Source of the DNA: Asparagopsis taxiformis
Lineage: Eukaryota > Rhodophyta > Florideophyceae > Bonnemaisoniales > Bonnemaisoniaceae
Assembly (NCBI GenBank): GCA_030407315.1
Contig: JALQPE010000479.1
Location: 1-64,000 of the forward strand
DNA length: 64,000 bases
Direction: 5' to 3'
Made by a program: the position numbers and the translations under genes. The notes under the pieces were generated by a model. The model was not told the DNA's origin, did no database searches, and saw only the letters and a list, made by a program, of their open reading frames with translations. Shown here in pieces: positions 22,150 through 32,787 of this stretch; position 1 is the stretch's first letter, and each line of letters starts with the position of its first letter.

Positions 22150-22150
<1 letters not shown>
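21466..22150 (-). pseudogene. PPP5C-like: serine/threonine phosphatase PP5 fragment
   Basis: Begins in the third TPR helix pair ([28 protein letters not shown]), then the linker (RKMAFAESIESELLR). The N-terminal half of the PPP catalytic domain follows: ICGDVHGQYYDL, FNGDFVHRGSFSVEVILTLL, LPRGNHESQNINCIYGFEGE. GDxHG and GNHE metal motifs are kept, but the usual GDxxDRG reads GDFVHRG, so a metal ligand is lost. Homology stops at LFTEFF (about 21469), where SMC5 sequence begins. Upstream at about 22150 it abuts DBP2. There are no introns in 0.7 kb. The gene is truncated on both sides and is a captured or recombined piece. Confidence 0.85.
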
Positions 22151-22665
<515 letters not shown>

Positions 22666-23103
22666 ACAACTGATAGAGGACATCATCATGGCCGGAATAA
22701 TATTGAATCATGTCTGGTTCTAAGCGTCTGTGAAGTGCAACGCGGCGGTCATGTTCATCTGTGAAGCTTATGGTGTGAAGCGGGGCGGGTGCCAACGTGT
22801 ATTGAGGAGTGGTAAGTGACTGCTGCTAGCCCCGATTTCCACTGATATTTGAGTCTGACGTGCATTAGTAATACCCTTTTCCAAATAGAATGGAGTGTGT
22901 ATAGAGCGTTTAACGGCATTTCAAATTGCAGTTCATGATCGGTAGCGTTGCTTAGAATCTCCCCTTGTAGCTGGTGTGCATAGAGCTGTCACAGCTAACC
23001 ACAGTGGTTAATTCGATCGCGATGTTCATATTGCACACAGCGGTGCGTCGTCAAGTCATCACCATGATCCTCGTCCTCGTCTTGCTTCATCGTCGCCTCA
23101 GGG

Positions 23104-23640
23104 TTACCGTGTATGAAATGCTGCGAACAATGAAAGCGCGCATACCGCGCAATCAACACCGGTTGAAATTGCACCTGTAACCGACAATAAAAACATAACA
23201 GACGCGGCGGTAATCTCGTGCGCATTGATAGAGGATGCCGGAATAGTCTGAAGGTATTTATAAGCTTGCATGTCTGTGCAGCCACAACTTTGCAGCGCTG
23301 AAGTACGTGAAGACAATTCATCTGATATGTCGACGCACAAATAGTGTATGAGAAACAGACAAAGCTTGTCTGATGGAGAACCCCTAACATCACGAATTAA
23401 CGCTAGAATGCGTTCCAAATCGAAATTTCCTGGACGAGCAAGCACCTCCTCCTCCACCTGAAAGTGACCATCCAATCCACGATCGTTAATCTGATCGAGC
23501 AGAGCGGTCGCAATGTTATTGTGTAGATCAATTGTGCGCTTCTTTTTCGTCAGTTCCTGATTGCCCAGAACGCATCGCCCTTGTCCAAATCGAACGTTCT
23601 CTTCCATGTTGATGTTCGTCCCAAAAAAAGGAACGAACAA
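23104..23640 (-). pseudogene. SLY1: Sec1-family SLY1/SCFD1 fragment
   Basis: The stretch QELTKKKRTIDLHNNIATAL, LLDQINDRGLDGHFQVEEEV and then DKLCLFLIHYLCVD matches domain 3 of SLY1, the Sec1/Munc18 regulator of ER-Golgi fusion: the conserved 'tekkr.iD.HtniAtaLl..I..R.LD.f...Ee' block. Flanking codons do not continue clearly. Like its neighbours it lies on the minus strand and is intronless and incomplete. The residues downstream of the CGCTD region are uncertain. Confidence 0.6.
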
Positions 23641-24049
23641 TTGTTTCTGTCATCTAAAAATTGAAAACAACGCCCAACCTGATGACAGTAACCTGAACCG
23701 CCCTCGCGACGAAAGCGGGAAGGGAGATGCACAGATGCAGGTAGTACAAAATGTCCTGGAGGAGATGGCAACCATGTCTTCATCACACACATGGTGCTGG
23801 ACACAGAGGATTTGGGAGACGGAAGGGAGAGGGAACGATTTGAAGGCCTTGGTGGGTCATGGATGCACGGCTTACAGAACATACTATCTGGCAGTGAAAT
23901 GGCCGGCGTGCTTCCAGTAGAAAGCCGCCGGCCGCGGGTACAAATTTTATCAGATGTCACAATTCAAAATTATGACTCAAAATTTTGTACCGACCAGTTG
24001 TGCTTCAAATTGAAGCACATCGCTCCGTGAAATGTTGTACCTCACACGC

Positions 24050-24480
24050 CGTACCTCCCGCGAATAAGTGGCTGTCTTTGTGTTGCACTCTTCGAGCGTC
24101 ATGTGCACAATGATTGTGCACATGTGTGCACCTGAGACGCTATGTGTGTATCTGAGACGCCATGGCGTGGATGTCCGCCAATAAGTGGCTGTGTGTTTGT
24201 TGCATTCTTTGAGCGTAATGTGCACTATGATTGTGCACATGTGTGTACCTGAGACGCCATGGCGTGGATGTCCCGCCAATAAGTTGCTGTGTTTTTGTTG
24301 TATTTGAGCGTAATGTGCACAATGATTGTGCATGATTGTGCACATGTGTGTACCTGAGACGCCATGGCGTGGATGTCCCGCCAGTAAGTGGCTGTGTTTT
24401 TTTGCATTATTTGAGCGAAATGTGCAAAACGATTGTGCACATGTGTATACCTGAGATGCCATGGCGTGGATGTCTCTTCC
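24050..24480. repeat. minisatellite with ~100-bp unit
   Basis: Four to five imperfect copies of a 60-105 bp unit that contains TGTGCACAATGATTGTGCAC (itself near-palindromic), CTGAGACGCCATGGCGTGGA and AATAAGTGGCTGTG. Length changes between units are internal deletions. The ORFs here are only repeat translations. Confidence 0.85.
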
Positions 24481-24569
24481 GGCGCCTCCGTGAGCTCACG
24501 AAAGACAGGCTGACAATGAGTGTTGCAAAGTAACTTTGCAAAACTTTGGAAAACTCTTTTACGGTGAGA

Positions 24570-25592
24570 CTAACGGAGGCGCTGGGAATGTAGTTTCAAG
24601 TCCTGAAAAATACTTTTTGGTAAGCGCATTTCGGGGAGAGAGGGGAATGTGGCAATCACCGAGCTGGGATCGACGAAGTCACACCAGGGAGTAGGTGTAT
24701 TCAATACAAAGCAAGGCTTGTAGCGGCTTTCGAATGCATCTCCTTCCTTCTGAAACCAGTGTATGCGCAGCTTTGTGACGCCCGCCCCTCTCTTCCTTAC
24801 GCTCTGTACCTTTCCGACCCAGAATGGCTCTTCAGGAGTACACTCATTACCACGGATGACCACAAACCCATTTTTTTCGGGTAACGGGAGAGAGGGGCGC
24901 ATGGTGGTGTCCGTGGAGTTGTCTTGGTCCTCGTCGTGCGCGCGCGCATCCATTTTCTGATGTCCTTGCTCTGCCATTTCCTGATTTACACCTGAAGCCA
25001 CGTCCCGACGTCCAATTCCGTCACTTTTTGTACCGCTTGTCCCCCTCCCATCTGCACCGCTTTGCCCGGTTTCCTGCAATTCCGCGAGTCCGCCAGTATC
25101 CGTTCCATCTAAATTTTCCACTCTGTGAGCTCCTCGGCGGGTAGAATCACCGTCCAAAATCTTCACGATTCCCTTGACCACCAGCATCTGATAAGCCCGC
25201 TTTAGAATTTTTTTGTTAGACCACTGCATCTCCCTGGAGAACCCGAATGACTTGGTTAGAAACTCATAGCACACGACCCTTCCATTATACGTATACATCT
25301 CGGACACACAGTCATAGAGCGAACGCAAATACTTGTTGCGAACTGGAGTAGTGCTCACTGACATTGCTTTCGTATCTTCGGACAGCTTGTCCCCATCGAC
25401 AACAGCAAAACATGCCCGATTATCACAGCATTTAAAGGAACCCAGTTTTCCAGCCGCATTCAACTCAGCGATCTTCGCTGCTCTAGCGCTGTAGCGCTGA
25501 GTACGAGACGAGGCTGGACGGGATGGTGACGGAGACGGTGGTTGGTGGTGCGTTGCATGCTGTAAATTGCGCTTCTTGAGGGGCGCGTCCAT
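24570..25592 (-). CDS. core-less DUF7869-family protein (340 aa), intact
   Basis: Start chosen at the ATG of MDAPLKKRN, 54 bp below a TATA box. N-terminal part: a basic Ser/Pro-rich head, then CCDNRACF and RNKYLRSLYDCVSEMYTYNG followed by RVVCYEFLTKSFGFSREMQW. These align with the N-terminus of copy B (CCEKRCFW, GRPVCYRFLEYSFKFSRHLQ). The C-terminal part (EPFWVGKVQSVRKRGAG, TKLRIHWFQKEGDAF) aligns with its reader-like module. The whole catalytic middle, with the three conserved motifs, is replaced by an acidic/Gln/Asp linker of about 100 residues. The frame is open from start to stop. It resembles an internal-deletion derivative that could bind element or chromatin without catalysing, for example a repressor. 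That role is inference. Confidence 0.7.
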   Translation of the reverse strand: MDAPLKKRNLQHATHHQPPSPSPSRPASSRTQRYSARAAKIAELNAAGKLGSFKCCDNRACFAVVDGDKLSEDTKAMSVSTTPVRNKYLRSLYDCVSEMYTYNGRVVCYEFLTKSFGFSREMQWSNKKILKRAYQMLVVKGIVKILDGDSTRRGAHRVENLDGTDTGGLAELQETGQSGADGRGTSGTKSDGIGRRDVASGVNQEMAEQGHQKMDARAHDEDQDNSTDTTMRPSLPLPEKNGFVVIRGNECTPEEPFWVGKVQSVRKRGAGVTKLRIHWFQKEGDAFESRYKPCFVLNTPTPWCDFVDPSSVIATFPSLPEMRLPKSIFQDLKLHSQRLR

Positions 25593-25645
25593 GGTTGACA
25601 GGATAGTGAAGTGAAACAGAATCCAAGTATGAACGCAGAACACTA

Positions 25646-25653
25646 TATTTATA
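25646..25653 (-). promoter_or_regulatory. TATA box of the core-less protein gene
   Basis: TATAAATA on the minus strand, 54 bp upstream of the ATG at 25592. Position and sequence suit a core promoter. Confidence 0.5.
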
Positions 25654-26917
25654 GACTTCGGAACGAACTTCTGATCAAGTTCGGTTGCCATGTGGCTGCC
25701 GACTGTGCAGCGCTTTGCTGATGACTGATCAGTCGAATGGCATACATTTGAATAGTTCTGACAAAATGTCTTTTCGACACCACATCTGAGCAGTTCCACG
25801 ACAGGTCGTGAACTGAACATTTCCAACGAGCTGGAACATAATGTTCCAAGTGGTAACACTGTTCTATATCAGGAAAGTCTATATGGGTATGAGTAGGAAA
25901 TGCCGCAAACAATGTTGATTATCCTGTTCGGTGAACTGCATTCAACCTTTCATCTTCAAAGTGTTCGTGACATCAATAGACAAATTAGGAAGTAATCTAT
26001 GTAGTTCAAGCCTTCAATATGGCTCTGAAGTTCAAGTAGCCAGTTTCGAAATGAGGTATCGCATCTGGTGGCACAACTTGGATAAGTTGAGTGCCTTCGA
26101 ATAGACTGTGGACAGATATGATGCTGAACGAACTGATATTTTGGTTCGCACCAAAAGTCATGGTGAGGGTAGCGGTAAAGGCAGCAGTTGTTGATAGTTG
26201 AAGGTATACTTTGGAACGATCAGAAACAAAATTTTTTCGAATGCGAACCATAGCTATGAATCGTGCACTCACTGAAAGACCTATCCCGCAATATGGATAC
26301 TACGTACATTGCTTCCACAAGCTGTAACACAGAAAAACCCTGGAAATGGTACGCAAACGTGTCAAGAAATCATTTGGCATACAGCAACTTGGCTGTGATG
26401 ATCTTGGACATCAATCAGAACAGGAAAACGTACGAAATCGGCTCAAGAACCAAAATACGAAATAAAATCCCGTCATATGATTTGTAATTGGATGGAACTG
26501 GCCCAACTGCATAACGAAATAGTAATTTCCCATTACTGATAACAAATTTAGGGCCGTCCCGGCATAACAACTAGAAACCTATGTGAGCTGCAGCGCCCCC
26601 TGCACATCAGATCTAAGAGTGACTTGGCGCCGACGATCGTAGCACGTGACAAAGACTGATTTGGCCTCATGAGCTTCCATCAGTTATACACTGTGGGTTC
26701 TATTGTATGTCCAGGGGTTCTTTTTTCACTTTCGTTCATTGCCTGGAGTGACTGGAAAGCTCCCGTCTTCTGCTGCTAGAACATTCTTTCGTTCTGGACC
26801 TCTCCGGCCTTTCTTTCTCCGCTCTAAGGGTAGGCTGAACTGGATTCGTACCGGATATCAGGACCCCCATTTATTTCCATTTCCTCTTGACATCTGCAGG
26901 CATTCTGTACCTAAACA
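25654..26917. other. intergenic region upstream of the ParB-methyltransferase
   Basis: No convincing gene. A TAACACTG word at about 25853 resembles the family tip (TAACACTGG) but lacks the rest of the terminal repeat. A CTGCAGG just before the methyltransferase ATG could be a splice acceptor, but no matching donor or exon was found. Confidence 0.4.
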
Positions 26918-29878
26918 ATGAAGAAGCCAAGCACAAGACCTGGAGCGAAAACTTCCGGGCATGGAAAGGAACTTCGTTCCGGAAGATTTCAAGACTCAGT
27001 TGAAGTTCTATTCGGGGATGTCATGGAAGGATCAATGAATACCCGTGTCGACCCCCGCGGGTGTATACCGCTTACTGCTGTTCGGAATATCGTGCGGTCT
27101 GGTGTGGAACGAATGAAACTGATATTCACTGGATCGATGAAATATGATTCGGCGTGTGATGGAACAGATGGTGTAGATGGCTTTGTAGCCGGTTCCGACA
27201 ATGCCATCGTTGTCGAGCTGACAGGGTCTTTGAAAAGACACGTGCTGGATTTCTTCAAATCCCAAACTGGCTCGGATGGAGAGCTCCTTAGCGAATCGAA
27301 AGCGAAAGAGAAAGTAGAAAGCCGCTCTGTCTGGTACGGTGTCGTCGACGGGATGCACAGACTTACGGCAATACAAGAGCTGATGCAAGAAATACCAGAA
27401 AGGTGGGACTCGTTCTTATGGCCAGTCACAATTCTTGATGGGGGGCAGTCTATTCATGTACTGAAGCAGCTCGGGAGACACCAGAATCGAAAGCATAACT
27501 CGAACTTTTACATCGAAACCACTTTCTATGATATGCTTCATGGTATGAAGGAGGAGGCTGAGAGATTACAGAGCATGTCATCCCGGAAACCCTCGGCCAA
27601 GCAAGTAGCAGCAGCATACGACGGCTCCACACACTTGAAGGACAATACCATCAGACAAACTGCTGCCACTGCTCTTCGACTACTCGACAGGGTGGTGGAT
27701 GAGATCGGTTTGATAATGAATTCAGAGTTCCCTGATCTTGTAGGATCCATTTCTGGTACCAAAGACGTTCGTCGAGGAGGTGATTCAAAGATATCTACAG
27801 TGGAAACCAGAGTATATCGGAACTTTATTAACATTACTTCCCTGAAGTCGGCCACGAAGTTTATGAACGCTTCTGGACCAGATGCTGAGGAAATTCAAGT
27901 TTGCACATTGTATAGACTGCGAGATCTTTCCAAATTGAACAAGTTTAAACCGATTTCATACAAGATAACAGTACAGCAGTTCGAACTCACGTGTGCAGCA
28001 ATGAAAGAGGCTCGCAAATTTGAAAGTCTACATGAAGATAGTACATGGCCTCCTGAAATGGAGGCAACGAAAAAAAACTTGCTTCGCACTACAAAGTTTG
28101 ATGCCGAAGTCACAGAAAACCTCGGCAATGACCATGACGTTCTGAATTCACTCCTGAACCAGTACAGGAAAGTTTGTCCACAGATAGCCCCCTTGAAAGA
28201 GAAGAAATATGCCGAAAGTCGAAACAAAGAACCGGACCAGGATTCTAAAGAGAAGGAGACCGATTTTCGGCAAGATGAAAGGACATCCGGAGATCTTGAC
28301 CCTAATTCCCGCGTGGGAGACGATGTTGACCTGATCCACGGTCCACCCCCGTGCGAAGTGCAGGAATTAAATAAGCAGGAAAATGTTGGAGAAGAGCCTA
28401 AGTTCAGTCAGGTTACTACTGGCTCTGTCCAAGACGCAGTCGGAATGGGTACTGAAGCAAAAAAAAGTTCGAAACGTGAGTCAGCACCGAAAACACTGGA
28501 GAAAGTTGCAGAAACTCAAAGTGTCAACTCTGAGAGACTGAACCTACGCGCAAAGCGAAACTCCCTTGGGGCTGGCAAACATGACAACATTGAATACGTA
28601 TCCGAAATGAAGATAACCTGCCACCAGATGAAATGGCAAGAGTTCGATAAGGAGTTCTGGACAGATGGAAAACCACTTCTAGATATGATGCTAACTGATC
28701 CTCCGTACGGTACACCTAGATCCAGATCGCTTCGTAATTCACCTTACGATAACTTTATTTCCGACAAAGATATCAAGGATCTATGCCAGTTTTCAAGAAG
28801 GGTTTTGAAGCCTGGGGGCTGGTTCTTCTGTTTCGTTTCTGTTCGGAACTTTCCCCTCCTCACTGATGAGCTCCGAAATGCAAGCTTTGAATGTCCGGAC
28901 TACCCTTTTGTTATTATGAAGGATACGAGTACTATTCAGCACCACCGAGGCGATACGTTTCCACAGAATGCTTGTGAATTTGCCGCTTTCGCAAGAGCTC
29001 CGGGAATCCGAACAGATGGGTTCAAACCTGACCTTCGTAGCCCGTACCACTTCATCTCAACTGACACGAAACGAAACTTCGCTGCAATTGCTGGAGTTCC
29101 TGTTCCGAAGGACAAGCTCCTCACTCCAGGAACAAAGTCACCAGTTCTGACAGAAGAAAAGAATATCAGTTTGCTTTCGGAAGTAATCAATACGTTCTGT
29201 CCGGAACGTGGTTCTGTCATCGATGCTTACGGGGGTACATTAATAACCGCCATTGCAGCCATGAGAACTGCTCGTTCGTGCGTGATAATTGAGGCCAGTG
29301 CCAACACTTTTCGTTTAGCGTACGAGAGACTCCGTTCTGTAGCTGAAATATTATACAACCAAGAAATCAAGCCTATTCGAAGGTCTAAGAGGCGGAAAAC
29401 AGGAGAATGCGTGGAGGACACTATAAGCTCTTCCCAGGAATCTGTTCCCAACCAGGAATTGGGTTCTGGTCTCGACAAAGAAGGATTTCAGGAACGGAAG
29501 GACGACAGAAATTGCCAAGCGGAAAGTGAGCATGATGATTGGCCAGATCACATATTCCGAGGCGGAGATATTGTCAATTTGTGCTTATCTGGGAAAACAG
29601 TGGGAGAAGCAACTTTGCTTCGTCCATTGTCTACTGGTGATCGATTTCAAACTACTATTCACAATATACCCCTTTCTAGATTCGAAAAGAAGGGAGAGAA
29701 ACTCGTTTCGTGCTACAAATTCGAACTGAGAGAGGGTTCCGGAGACCGAACCTATCCTTACTGTTACGGTGGTTTGGAGCCCCCTCCGGAAACGTTGAAG
29801 GGACTGCTTGGAATATTCGCTTGGGATATTTTCAGCATGGAACCGAAACGAAGTCAAAGTTTTCCCGAGTCGAAATAG
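26918..29878 (+). CDS. ParB-like domain fused to beta-class DNA methyltransferase, intact (986 aa)
   Basis: ATG at 26918. Residues ~25-220: ParB/Srx-like fold with VVDGMHRLTAI (D144-R148 is the nucleotide/metal-binding type loop) and the QLGRHQNRKH helix. Residues ~220-400: a helical partner domain. ~400-540: an acidic, disordered linker. ~575-810: amino-methyltransferase with catalytic DPPYG (D594), VLKPGGWFFCFVS and then motif I VIDAYGGTLITA (D769) plus IIEA. Order IV before I is the beta class, which methylates exocyclic amines (N6-adenine or N4-cytosine). A C-terminal domain (DIFRGGDI-type, ~870-986) is shared with the second copy at 47698-50759. No stop or shift interrupts it. It precedes a DUF7869 transposase gene on the same strand. 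Likely role: modification of element or target DNA at ParB-selected sites; specificity is unknown. Confidence 0.85.
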   Translation: MKKPSTRPGAKTSGHGKELRSGRFQDSVEVLFGDVMEGSMNTRVDPRGCIPLTAVRNIVRSGVERMKLIFTGSMKYDSACDGTDGVDGFVAGSDNAIVVELTGSLKRHVLDFFKSQTGSDGELLSESKAKEKVESRSVWYGVVDGMHRLTAIQELMQEIPERWDSFLWPVTILDGGQSIHVLKQLGRHQNRKHNSNFYIETTFYDMLHGMKEEAERLQSMSSRKPSAKQVAAAYDGSTHLKDNTIRQTAATALRLLDRVVDEIGLIMNSEFPDLVGSISGTKDVRRGGDSKISTVETRVYRNFINITSLKSATKFMNASGPDAEEIQVCTLYRLRDLSKLNKFKPISYKITVQQFELTCAAMKEARKFESLHEDSTWPPEMEATKKNLLRTTKFDAEVTENLGNDHDVLNSLLNQYRKVCPQIAPLKEKKYAESRNKEPDQDSKEKETDFRQDERTSGDLDPNSRVGDDVDLIHGPPPCEVQELNKQENVGEEPKFSQVTTGSVQDAVGMGTEAKKSSKRESAPKTLEKVAETQSVNSERLNLRAKRNSLGAGKHDNIEYVSEMKITCHQMKWQEFDKEFWTDGKPLLDMMLTDPPYGTPRSRSLRNSPYDNFISDKDIKDLCQFSRRVLKPGGWFFCFVSVRNFPLLTDELRNASFECPDYPFVIMKDTSTIQHHRGDTFPQNACEFAAFARAPGIRTDGFKPDLRSPYHFISTDTKRNFAAIAGVPVPKDKLLTPGTKSPVLTEEKNISLLSEVINTFCPERGSVIDAYGGTLITAIAAMRTARSCVIIEASANTFRLAYERLRSVAEILYNQEIKPIRRSKRRKTGECVEDTISSSQESVPNQELGSGLDKEGFQERKDDRNCQAESEHDDWPDHIFRGGDIVNLCLSGKTVGEATLLRPLSTGDRFQTTIHNIPLSRFEKKGEKLVSCYKFELREGSGDRTYPYCYGGLEPPPETLKGLLGIFAWDIFSMEPKRSQSFPESK

Positions 29879-30145
29879 TATTCCATCGATATCCAGACAC
29901 TTTGTCAATGACAAATCATTTTTCATGATCCATTGGTGCTAGTTAATCCGGATTAGAGGAACCAGATTTCATTATTTGGTTCCGGCGGCGGATAATGACC
30001 TTCGCTGCCCGTTAGTATCATGAGAAATCGAGCTGAAGTCCACTGAGTCATTTTGCAGAAATCCATTTGTTTCCATTTCTATTACCTCAAGCTTCCATCA
30101 AAGCCACTCCGCAGTCACCGAAACAAATCTGATCGTTTCCCCACC

Positions 30146-32646
30146 ATGAATCACTTTCGGCCGCCACTTCAATTCCGTTCCCAATTGCAGTCGAGTGAAG
30201 AGCAGTCGAGTGAAGAACATATGTTGCGCTCGTTATCTTCTCGTCACGTGAGCGATACATCTCCATGTGGTACTCCTTTCATCGAGTATCAAAGCACAGG
30301 AAGCACCTCATGGTACAACGCTGTTCCCTCGAGACCTGGTTCTTGTCCCGGCAACGGCACGCAGAATAACACTGCACACAGTCACTCCGAGGAGAGTTCC
30401 GATTTCGGTAACGAAACAAATAACATTTCAACCTCGCCCATCTCCAAGCCTGTAACAAAACTGAAGAGGTCATTTTCTAGACTTCGAAATGGAGAATGCG
30501 CTACTTCTGATCACATAGCAGCTGTTCCGTCTCAATCTACGATGAGTACAATGCGGCAGAAGAAAAAAAATTCATCAACTCTCTCTTAGCTATGGACATT
30601 CGCAAAAAAACGTGTTGTGAGAAGAGGTGCTTCTGGAAAACCGATATCGTATTCTTGCGCCACGAAGCAGGAAGAGTCCTTCTATGGAACAGGGAAGAAC
30701 GGCGGAAATATTTACTGAGCATGCTACAGGCCAACAAGAAAGTGTACTATTTCTCAGGAAGGCCCGTTTGTTATCGCTTCCTCGAGTATTCCTTCAAGTT
30801 TTCGCGACATCTCCAGAGCTCAGTTAAAAAATCTGCTGAAGAAGGAACCTCAGTCTTGTTCAAAGGTGCGAGAAGAGATGCTGCTTCACCACAGAGGGAT
30901 GCAATCATCTGTTTCCTCGACCGTTTAGCATCTTCTACTGCCGATGATATGCCAGACAGAGCAGAGAAACACCTACCTCTCTTTCAGAAGAGACCTGTAT
31001 ACGAAATGTTTTGTGATCAGTACGACGTTCTTTATCCCGGAAAGGCATTTCCCACTTTAAGTTACTTTTACACAACTTGGAAAAAGTACTGCAGTCATAT
31101 CAAGGTCAGGAGAATCCACAGATTTATGAAATGTTCAGAGTGTGAATACCTACGGGATCATCTGGAAAGGATCGGAACTGATTCTTCTCGCACTGCACTA
31201 CTTCTTGAGCGCCGTAAACTGCATATTGAAATGGTATCACGGGAGCGAAGGGAGTACCAGAAGAAGTGTGAGCAGGCGGCGCTATTTCCACCAAGATTCA
31301 CATCATTGATTGTCGACGGGGCTGACCAGTCCAGCTACGGCCTACCTCATTTCATTGTCAATACGAAAGCAACCGTGGGCCATAGCTTGAAAGTGAAATT
31401 AATAGGCGTTCTCGAGCATGGAGTTCAGAAGCACCTTTCGCTCTACACGATGACTGCTGAGTTCGAATCCGGCGCTAACCACATAATTGAGGCGCTACAC
31501 AGGACTCTTACAAGGAAAGCTATGGGATCAAAACTGCAAGGGACACTATTCGTGCAAGTTGATAATTGCACAAGAGAGAACAAGAATAGGTTTCTGTTCT
31601 GCTATCTGGAGTGCCTTGTCGCATGGGGTGTTTTCCTTGAAGTTCAAGTTTCGTTCCTACCAATTGGGCACACTCATGCTGATATTGACCAAGCGTTCAG
31701 TTGCACCTCGCGGAGGTTGCATTGCTATAATGCAGCTACCATGGACGATCTAATTGGGGAGCTACGGCTTTCTTACACACCGGAGCCATCTGTTTGTCGT
31801 ATGAATCACGTCGCAAATTTCTCTGGCCTTTGCACGAACGAAAATTCGATTGGAAAGGTGCATGCATTTTCGAAGTACAGGTACTTCAAGTTTTTCCGCT
31901 CTGAAAGTTCGGATCGTCGTACTGGCTGGTACAACACGGCATGAAACGTCAAGCTCTCCTGCGACGATGAATGGGAGCCCCTCCCAACAATCACACTGGG
32001 TCTAAAGGGCTTCACATTGGTACCACCGGATCTCAAAGTAGTTCCTCCCACAGTGTTGAAAAGTCCGCCGGATCGAGACGAAGTCATGTTAAGACTTCGA
32101 GCAGAGGAAACCAGAGTTAATAGTACGTCAAAGATGATGCAATTACATGCATTGATTGAACAGGTATATTCGAATAGGGATGACCCTTTTCACTGGAACC
32201 TACATGACTGCTTCGATCTGAACGGAGTGTACCGCAATCAAGTTTCGAATAGATTGGTTCTACATGAGGAGGACGAAATTTCGAACACATGTTCGGCTCC
32301 GTTGACTGACCTCCCTTATTCTGTAAATCGCTTTGTATCCGTAAACGGAGAAGGTTGTACAACCGATATGCCGTTTTGGTTGGGGCAGATAAAAGCTTGT
32401 GAGGAAAACGGTGAAGGGGTTATCAAAAGATTATCAGTTCGGTGGTACGAGGTCTACGATAAGGGGAATGTATGGACCGGGAAGTATCGCCCTGCAGTGA
32501 TACGAAAGCGTAATAGGGCGGTACCATAGGAGAGTACTATTTCAGTCGACACCGTCATTGCTGAATTCGCGTCACTCACGAACAAAAGAATTAGAGTAGG
32601 AGTAGAAAAAGAAATCCGAGCTGGGCTAGCATCAATGCTGAGGTAA
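30146..32646 (+). pseudogene. DUF7869-type putative transposase, near full length (copy B)
   Basis: Starts at CCACCATG (30146). A frame change at an A8 run (about 30560) leads into the main frame, whose first ATG is 30592. Main frame: CCEKRCFW, GRPVCYRFLEYSFKFSRHLQ, then the core with IVDGADQSSYG (D242 counted from 30592), FVQVDNCTRENKN (D324) and IGHTHADIDQAFS (H360/D364). This triad pattern suggests an RNase-H-like DD-D/H nuclease. The C-terminal reader-like module reads PFWLGQIKACEENGEG and RLSVRWYEVYD. In-frame TGA (31942) and TAG (32527) interrupt an otherwise open frame to TAA at 32644. It follows the methyltransferase by about 270 bp. It is the best preserved copy here but dead without readthrough. 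Confidence 0.75.
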
Positions 32647-32659
32647 CCACTAAGACAAA

Positions 32660-32787
32660 ATAAAATTCAATCAACTTGACATAGCTTCAATCAATATGAC
32701 ACTTGTCATATCACCTATTCAATCATTATGAAAAAACCGATTCTGATTTCGAAAGTACGTTCTGTACAGACAAAAACCAGTGTTACA
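32660..32787 (-). repeat. additional right-end terminus of the same transposon family
   Basis: Just after the DUF7869 gene, TTCAATCA words and then TTTCGAAAGTACGTTCTGTA and AACCAGTGTTACA reproduce the outer ~130 bp of the 400-bp inverted repeats, tip outward to the right. No clear left partner was found. Confidence 0.65.

Noticed and set aside
24050..24480. CRISPR-like array
   Set aside because: The units are imperfect 60-105 bp minisatellite repeats with no unique spacers of constant size, and the genome is eukaryotic.
25853..25860. Left tip of a smaller two-gene element
   Set aside because: Only eight bases (TAACACTG) match the family tip; the following terminal-repeat sequence is absent, so it is not called as a feature.
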